The notes beneath the pieces were generated by a model. The model did not search any database and was not told the DNA's origin. It saw only the letters and a program-made list of their open reading frames with translations. The position numbers were made by a program, and so were the translations under genes. A stretch of DNA of 64,000 nucleotides from Spinacia oleracea (lineage: Eukaryota > Streptophyta > Magnoliopsida > Caryophyllales > Amaranthaceae), in NCBI RefSeq assembly GCF_020520425.1, contig NC_079492.1:117091157-117155156 (forward strand), in the 5' to 3' direction. This document shows, piece by piece, positions 58,553 through 64,000 of the stretch (positions are counted from its first letter, which is position 1; each line of letters opens with the position of its first letter).

Positions 58553-59986
58553 TGTTAGGTTATGATACATATGACAATTCATAAATCATGCGGAAAAACC
58601 ATAAAGCCAGGAAAGCATATTATATTCACATAATCATTTAGCATAGAATTGATGCATACATGTTGTAGCGTGCCTTCCCTAGCTGCGCCCGAACCGAACA
58701 AGAACAAGTCTTTAGGACTCCAAATGTCGTCCCTCCGTAGATAGTCCACAGTACGTCCGGATCCGCCTCAAGTTAGCCCAACTAGAATCGCCCTTAAGGT
58801 TACTAGGAATTTCGGCTAGTGTTTGCAAGTGTATGGTTAATTTTATTTCAAAAACTTACCCTTTGAATACTTCAATCGTCCCTGCAAATAATGACCCTAG
58901 GCCCTTATTTATAGAGGTATGGAAAAGGAACTGGAATCCTATTAGGATACTAATTAGTTAAACTAGAATCCTAGTAGGACTCTAACTAATTAATTTTATC
59001 CTTTTAGGATTAGGAATTTAATCATCAAACAAATCCTATACAATTTAGGTTTCGTATGTGAACACAAACTCTACACGAGCATGACCCACGAGCGTGCAGG
59101 CCATGCCCGCGCACAGCCCACACGGCCGCTCGGCCCACGCGAGCCGCAAGCCCACGCGAGCAGCAGCACAGCTTGCAGCCCATTGCTGCGCGCGCTGCGC
59201 GCGCTGTCATGGCCTGCTGGGCCTGGCCTTGCGCTGGGCCTGGCGTGGCCTTGGCTGTTCGTGTGGCGCGCTTGGCTTGCTGGGCGATGGCCTGGCTTCG
59301 TGCTGGGCCCTCGTCCGGCAGGCCTCGTCCGATGCTTATTCATACGATACGCTTCCGATTAAATTCCCGGTTCCGGAATTCATTTCCGATACGAACAATA
59401 TTTAATATTTCCGATTCCGGAATTAATTTCCGTTTCGAACAAATATTTAATATTTCCGTTTCCGGAATTATTGTCCGATTCCGATAATATTTCCGATTCT
59501 GACAATATTTCCGTTTCCGGCAATATTTCCGATTCCGGCAATATTTCCATTTCCGATAATATTTTCCGATACGTACCATGTTTCCGTTTCCGGCAACATC
59601 TACGACTTGGATAATATTTATATTTCCGATACGATCCATATTTCCGTTTCCGGCAATATCATCGTTTCCGGAGTATTCATTTCTTGCTTGTGACGATCTC
59701 AGCTCCCACTGAAACCAAGATCCGTCGATTCCGAATATCCATAGATAGAGTATTTAATGCCATTAAATACTTGATCCGTTTACGTACTATTTGTGTGACC
59801 CTACGGGTTCAGTCAAGAGTAAGCTGTGGATTAATATCATTAATTCCACTTGAACTAAAGCGGCCTCTAGCTAGGCATTCAGCTCACTTGATCTCACTGA
59901 ATTATTAACTTGTTAATTAATACTGAACCGCACTTATTAGACTTAACATAGAATGCATACTTGGACCAAGGGCATTATTTCCTTCA
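58553..59986 (-). repeat. 5' LTR of the Copia element
   Basis: 1434 bp and nearly identical to 49480-50913. It drives transcription of the element on the minus strand. Confidence 0.95.
58906..58913 (-). promoter_or_regulatory. TATA box of the Copia 5' LTR
   Basis: Minus-strand TATAAATA, followed downstream by AAGGGCCTAGGGTC. The same box is conserved in the solo LTR (36180-36187), supporting use as the LTR core promoter. Confidence 0.6.
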
Positions 59987-60154
59987 ACAGGTACATATAT
60001 CAATTAGCTGCTTGACAAGTGGATGCATGTATCAATGTGCCACCGAAAATAGTGATAGGGTCGTATGTTCTAATTATTGTTGCATATGTTCTAATTGTTA
60101 TATTTTCTATAGATAGTAATACATGCATTTTGTCTTGAATATTTTGTTAAAACC

Positions 60155-60220
60155 TATTAGCTCAAATGGTAGAGCAATGTGTCATTGCACATGGATGTAG
60201 GTTCAAATCCTACATAAACT
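60155..60220 (+). other. tRNA-like sequence 3
   Basis: Starts CCTATTAGCTC. D arm GCTCAAATGGTAGAGC has a complete 4-bp stem. The anticodon-like arm is ATGTG, loop TCATTG, CACAT. The T arm is GTAGG TTCAAAT CCTAC. The 3' acceptor half is degraded (ACATAAAC). About 95 percent like sequence 1 over the arms. Confidence 0.55.
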
Positions 60221-60873
60221 TAGCCCCAATATATTTATAGGGATAGGTCCTACAAGAGACTTACCCTCCACAAACTGAGCTAAGTGTCTTAAACACCCAC
60301 CCACGACCCGGGAATGCCAATCGTGTCCTTGATAATCTTAGCTTTAAAGCTTTGTAGTGCAGCTCTATAAGCTCTATCAACTTAGCTCAGCTTATAGATA
60401 TTTTTTGTTGTTTGGCCGGGCTTGTAGTTTGTTGCAAGGCTGAAGTGTCTTTTATTTGAGCTTGTACAAACTCACACTTATAGCTTATGTTCTAAATAAT
60501 GTTCAATACATTTTAAGCCTTTTTCGTCCATGTTCTAAAAAATTAAGTTTCATGTTCTAAATTCTTTTGCATATATTCAAGAATTCAAGAAAAATGATAA
60601 ATCATATTTCAATAGAATAATAATAACAATAATAATAAATTTAAGTGTGTAATGTATTTAACCTCTCTTTTCTTTTATAAGTTGAAATTTAATGCAATTC
60701 AAAATTTAAAATAAGCATTGTTTATGTTTCTAATTCCTTTGTGACTTCATGTTCTAAAAATTAAGGCTAATGTTCTAAAAACTTATGCATATGTTCTAAA
60801 GTAAATAAAAATGATTCAAAAGTAAATAATCATCAAATATGAGAATTATTATCATAAGCGGAATACAAAGAGT

Positions 60874-60943
60874 TGCCTGTGTAGGATTCGAACCTACATC
60901 ATTGTGCAATCGCACAAAGCTCTACCAATTGAGCTAATAGGCA
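60874..60943 (-). other. tRNA-like sequence 4 (best cloverleaf, inverted relative to sequence 3)
   Basis: On the minus strand, acceptor TGCCTAT pairs with ACAGGCA (6 of 7). D arm AGCTCAATTGGTAGAGC and T arm GTAGG TTCGAAT CCTAC are perfect. The anticodon position has TTGTG, a 6-nt loop CGATTG and CACAA. A-box-like and B-box-like words are intact, so RNA polymerase III transcription is possible. The 6-nt loop means a standard amino acid cannot be assigned; a tRNA-Ile ancestor is only a guess. Confidence 0.6.
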
Positions 60944-61072
60944 TTGTCCCAAAACAACAAGCATTGACAACCACTACTACTCCAAAGATAAGAACAACTA
61001 AACAAGTGATGCATATAACATCACGATATATCATACGCCAACAGAGATGCAGATAAACAGATTGCATAATTT

Positions 61073-62802
61073 TTTATTTAATTTTTTTTTTGACAAAGGA
61101 TTCATATAACGAAAGGAAACGATTACAACCTATAAACTAAAGAAACTACATTAAATCATACTACAAAGTAATGAATTATAAAACAAGCACAACAAGAAGA
61201 TATTGAAAGAGAGAAGAACACTAGCATACACACAGAAGACATGGAACAATGATGGCCGATATCCAAGCCTGAGAAAAAGCCTTGACCTAAAATAGTGGCT
61301 TGGAACCTGGAAAACCACGTGGGGATGAACCTAGCCAAAGGTAGAACTTGAACCCACATCACAAACATTGTAAGGGACGGGTGAATTTGACGATGGTTGG
61401 AGACTGACATTGGCAAATAGGTCTTTATATTGCAGAGACGAAGAAGCTCTTTGGTGATGGAAGATGAAAAGAAGTGAAGACAATCCCTGACGGAGAATGC
61501 AACTTGTTGAACAACACACACGGACACAGAACAACGGTCTTTCCCTAGAGGTCGATCAACACAACCGCCTAGAAGACTCAAACCACTACCCAGAGAGACA
61601 CTTTCCTTGATGACTCTACCGCGAGAAACCTTACATTTAAATGCAGGCCCTCTTCTCACACATCCTTTAAAGAAGGTAGCAAGAAACTGGAGGACATTGC
61701 TTGCCCCAGAATAAGCTGGGGAGCCTCCTTCAATAAATCGATTAACAGCGATGACTAACAAAATCACCACCAACAAACTAGCAATGAACACAACAGGAAT
61801 AGCAACCCCGTACGCAGACGAAAATCTCCTCCTCCCAACTAAACCAGAGACCAATTCTTCCATCAGATTACCTCCTAAAGGATACCTAAATCTAACATCC
61901 TTAGGAACTAAAATACACTGAATTTCCTCCCCCACATAGGAGAGGTCCATCACCTTGTACAAACACCTTAAACAAGGTGAAACTTCCTCCTGCAAACCCC
62001 AAAAAACCAACATGACCCCTTGACTCACCCAAATCCACAAACAAACAATCCCCCAAGATGACCAACTAATCCAGATCAAACCAAGCCAACATAACATAGT
62101 ACATACACTACTAACAGGGCAATTTGAACTCAAGCAACCCCAAATCACCAACCATCTTATACACCCACCAAAACCCTCAAAAGTGTGTATAAAATCAGTA
62201 ATCTGACCCTCCTTCAAACCAACCAGAAGCAAACTAAACAACAAAATACAACAAAATACACAAAAAACATCATGAAATTAATAAACTAGATTACACAACT
62301 TACAGCTTTTATTGAAATCGGCAAGAAGCAGATAACCAGAAAAACCCCTGACGGTCTATGATCACCAAACTCAAGGACCGGAGGAGAACGTCGACGGAGA
62401 TAGTCGGCCCAAGAAACCCCAAAACCACCACACCCGGTGGGGAATTAAAACTCAGAACTCCGAATAGAGCCCCGAACCGCCGTTGAGAAAACCCAATCAA
62501 CACCAAAGCCGATTAAAACTGACTAAACACCGCTGAAAATAATTGGCCGCCGACTACGGTAGGTGAAACCGGACTTGAAACCTTCGAGAGCACCGATCGG
62601 CCAAGAAAAGCGGATAAAACCGAAGAAAACAAGGAAAACGAATGAAACTAACACAGATCTCTCGCCGGCGAGGGTGATGAAGATATTTATCACCGATCGC
62701 CGGCGAGGAAGGCTGAAAACCTAGGCGATGGAAGAGGTGGTGGGTGAAGAGAGAAGGGAGAGAAAAAAATTTAGAGAGAGAAGCTATTTTTTTTGGAAGA
62801 AG
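61073..62802 (-). mobile_element. Poly(A) retroposon (1.7 kb) with 15-bp target duplication
   Basis: The direct 15-mer CAGATTGCATAATTT flanks it at 61058-61072 and 62803-62817. On the minus strand it runs from a CT-rich leader (TTCTCTCTCTAAATT) to a 3' end CTTTGTC followed by an A-rich tail of about 20 bases. This is the product of target-primed reverse transcription. No reverse transcriptase is present, so it is non-autonomous: either a LINE derivative or a retrocopy of an unknown transcript. Confidence 0.85.
61156..62244 (-). CDS. Uncharacterised 362-aa frame in the retroposon
   Basis: An uninterrupted frame starting MLFSLLLVGLKEGQITD. It is rich in Trp, Cys, Leu and Val. Residues about 30-90 are Cys/Trp-rich, and about 140-166 form a strong hydrophobic segment (VVFIASLLVVILLVIAV) preceded by Arg-Arg-Arg, which would suit a membrane anchor. 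The C terminus is again Ser/Cys-hydrophobic. I do not recognise any family. The length is more than expected by chance in AT-rich DNA, but this region is locally GC-balanced. Whether it is translated is unknown. Confidence 0.35.
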   Translation of the reverse strand: MLFSLLLVGLKEGQITDFIHTFEGFGGCIRWLVIWGCLSSNCPVSSVCTMLCWLGLIWISWSSWGIVCLWIWVSQGVMLVFWGLQEEVSPCLRCLYKVMDLSYVGEEIQCILVPKDVRFRYPLGGNLMEELVSGLVGRRRFSSAYGVAIPVVFIASLLVVILLVIAVNRFIEGGSPAYSGASNVLQFLATFFKGCVRRGPAFKCKVSRGRVIKESVSLGSGLSLLGGCVDRPLGKDRCSVSVCVVQQVAFSVRDCLHFFSSSITKELLRLCNIKTYLPMSVSNHRQIHPSLTMFVMWVQVLPLARFIPTWFSRFQATILGQGFFSGLDIGHHCSMSSVCMLVFFSLSISSCCACFIIHYFVV

Positions 62803-62817
62803 CAGATTGCATAATTT

Positions 62818-63282
62818 GAAATGGATAATGGTATACTATATAAGTTGGCAGAGATGACAGTTAACAGTTGAAACTTGAAAACTAAAGTTAATTCAGCTAG
62901 CATGACCATATTAAGTGTCATATGGCCCAGTCTTGACATTTTGAGGTCCCTAGGCGAAATAAGAAACAGGGCCCCTTTCGAAATGATACGTCTTTAAATG
63001 AAATAATATAATTTTTTTTTGTTAAATCTATTATATTGTTAAATTCAAATCAATAAAAAAAAATTATTAGATCTCCTTCACATGATCCTATAATTTCAAA
63101 ATCCTGCTCTAGTCAATCTTTTGAAATATTTCAATAAAATAAATACTTATTTAATTACAAGATAATTAATGTGCGTAAAGTGTTTTTATTTTATTTTAAA
63201 TAAAGGTTTATTTTGAGCATATAAAGTATCAATTAATTTTGTTTTTATTAAAATTTGATATCTATTTTAACACTTATAGACC
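62818..63282. other. Intergenic AT-rich DNA
   Basis: No gene recognised. 62920-62990 has TTTTGAGGTCCCTAGGCG and GGGCCCCTTTCG, which may be the end of a worn hAT-like repeat. Confidence 0.4.
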
Positions 63283-63994
63283 CATAGTTCATCAACTAAG
63301 CATTTTTTTCGCCCACATATAGTTACATAAATTAGAACTGATTACTAAAAGTCAAATACTACATACATAAACTTAACGTAAAACTTAATTATCTTTTAAA
63401 GGATTAAAGGACAGAGCTAATACAAATAAAGGGTTTAAGTAATTGAGACACTATATGTACGAAGTATTATAAATGAGAAAATTAGTTGCTAAAAAAAATT
63501 AAATAAAAAATTACAGTACAAGCTAACAAACACAAAATAAAAATATTGACGAAGCTAAAAAAAAAAAGAGTTGAACGAATAAAGGAAGATGGAAGTCAAC
63601 AAGAAAAACAATGAGGGAATGAAAACAAAATAATAATACATAGTTCATCAACTAAGCATTTTTTTCGCCCACATATAGTTACATAAATTAGAACTGATTA
63701 CTAAAAGTCAAATACTACATACATAAACTTAACGTAAAACTTAATTATCTTGTAAAGGATTAAAGGACAAAGCTAATACAAATAAAGGGTTTAAGTAATT
63801 GAGACACTATATGTACGAAGTATTATAAATGACAAAATTAGTTGCTAAATAAAAAATTAAATAAAAAATTACAGTACAAGCTAACAAACACAAAATAAAA
63901 ATATTGACAAAGCTAAAAAAAAAGAGTTGAACGAATAAAGGAAGATGGAAGTCAACAAGAAAAACAATGAGGGAACGAAAACAAAATAATAATA
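63283..63994. repeat. Tandem duplication of a 356-bp unit
   Basis: The unit starts CATAGTTCATCAACTAAGC at 63283 and again at 63639. The two copies are nearly identical, differing by a few substitutions and 1-2 base indels in A runs. The second copy runs to the right edge of the window, so more copies may follow. Confidence 0.93.
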
Positions 63995-64000
63995 ATGTCA

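Larger units (their letters stand above)
49480..59986 (-). mobile_element. Ty1/Copia LTR retrotransposon, near-intact (10.5 kb)
   Basis: Read on the minus strand. Both LTRs are 1434 bp and begin TGAAGGAAATAATGCCC and end CATAACCTAACA. The direct 5-mer ACAGG flanks the element (49475-49479 and 59987-59991). A primer-binding site complementary to initiator tRNA-Met follows the 5' LTR, and a polypurine tract precedes the 3' LTR. The gag-pol gene occupies 55744-51778 with one frameshift. I saw about seven differences between the two LTRs over 1434 bp, so insertion is recent. The element split an older sequence that continues at 59987. Confidence 0.97.
59987..61057. other. Background sequence between the Copia element and the retroposon
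   Basis: It contains two tRNA-like sequences and repeated (A)TGTTCTAA(A) words (60066, 60090, 60488, 60530, 60750-60800) and AAAGTAAAT words. It resembles parts of the composite element at 33895-41604, notably the roughly 20 bp before the tRNA-like sequence. No coding gene seen. Confidence 0.5.

Overview
This window looks like nuclear DNA of a flowering plant, from a transposon-dense interval with one conventional host gene. It is AT-rich. Spliced genes carry GT/AG introns, and CACTA, Mutator-like, hAT, Stowaway, Copia and non-LTR elements are present. The host gene encodes a plastid ferredoxin of the root (non-photosynthetic) type. A Caryophyllales/Amaranthaceae origin is only an impression from repeat style. 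There is no rRNA operon, no CRISPR array and no bacterial-type operon.

Layout. 1-11624: most of an En/Spm (CACTA) DNA transposon on the minus strand. It has an apparently intact 1109-aa TNP2-type transposase and a ten-exon second gene that joins a Ptta/En/Spm-type protein to a ULP1-like C48 cysteine protease domain. A 170-bp tandem array follows; the left terminus lies outside the window. 11625-17830: nested small elements, namely a Stowaway MITE with TA duplication, a hAT MITE, an inverted pair of a palindrome-ended family, a 1.7-kb long-TIR Mutator-like element with a perfect 9-bp duplication, and a 254-bp MITE with a perfect 10-bp duplication. 18106-21831 and 31810-33335: two copies of one inverted-repeat element. 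The first carries a 5'-truncated reverse transcriptase/endonuclease pseudogene with an (ATT)n tail, a 94-bp-arm palindrome and a CACTA MITE; the second is a deletion derivative with a perfect 10-bp duplication. 21942-27524: Stowaway and hAT MITEs. 27907-28362: ferredoxin, with a likely 5'UTR intron and promoter reaching to about 31.27 kb.

33895-41604: a 7.7-kb inverted-repeat composite element. It carries a solo Copia LTR, a subtilase gene fragment, a triosephosphate isomerase gene fragment and two tRNA-like sequences. 41.6-63 kb: a related background (cinnamyl-alcohol-dehydrogenase pseudogene, two more tRNA-like sequences) split by three insertions. These are a 5.5-kb non-coding LTR element (42827-48288), a 10.5-kb near-intact Copia element (49480-59986, duplication ACAGG) and a 1.7-kb poly(A) retroposon with a 15-bp duplication (61073-62802).

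The least expected signals are three. First, an array of six about 39-nt hairpins at about 70-bp spacing inside the non-coding LTR element, with paired base changes that preserve the stems. Second, four tRNA-like sequences with good D and T arms but a rebuilt short-loop anticodon arm, arranged as two inverted pairs in gene-capturing DNA. Third, the reverse transcriptase/endonuclease copy that appears to have been amplified as passenger of an inverted-repeat DNA element. All alignments were done by eye; no search or folding program was run.
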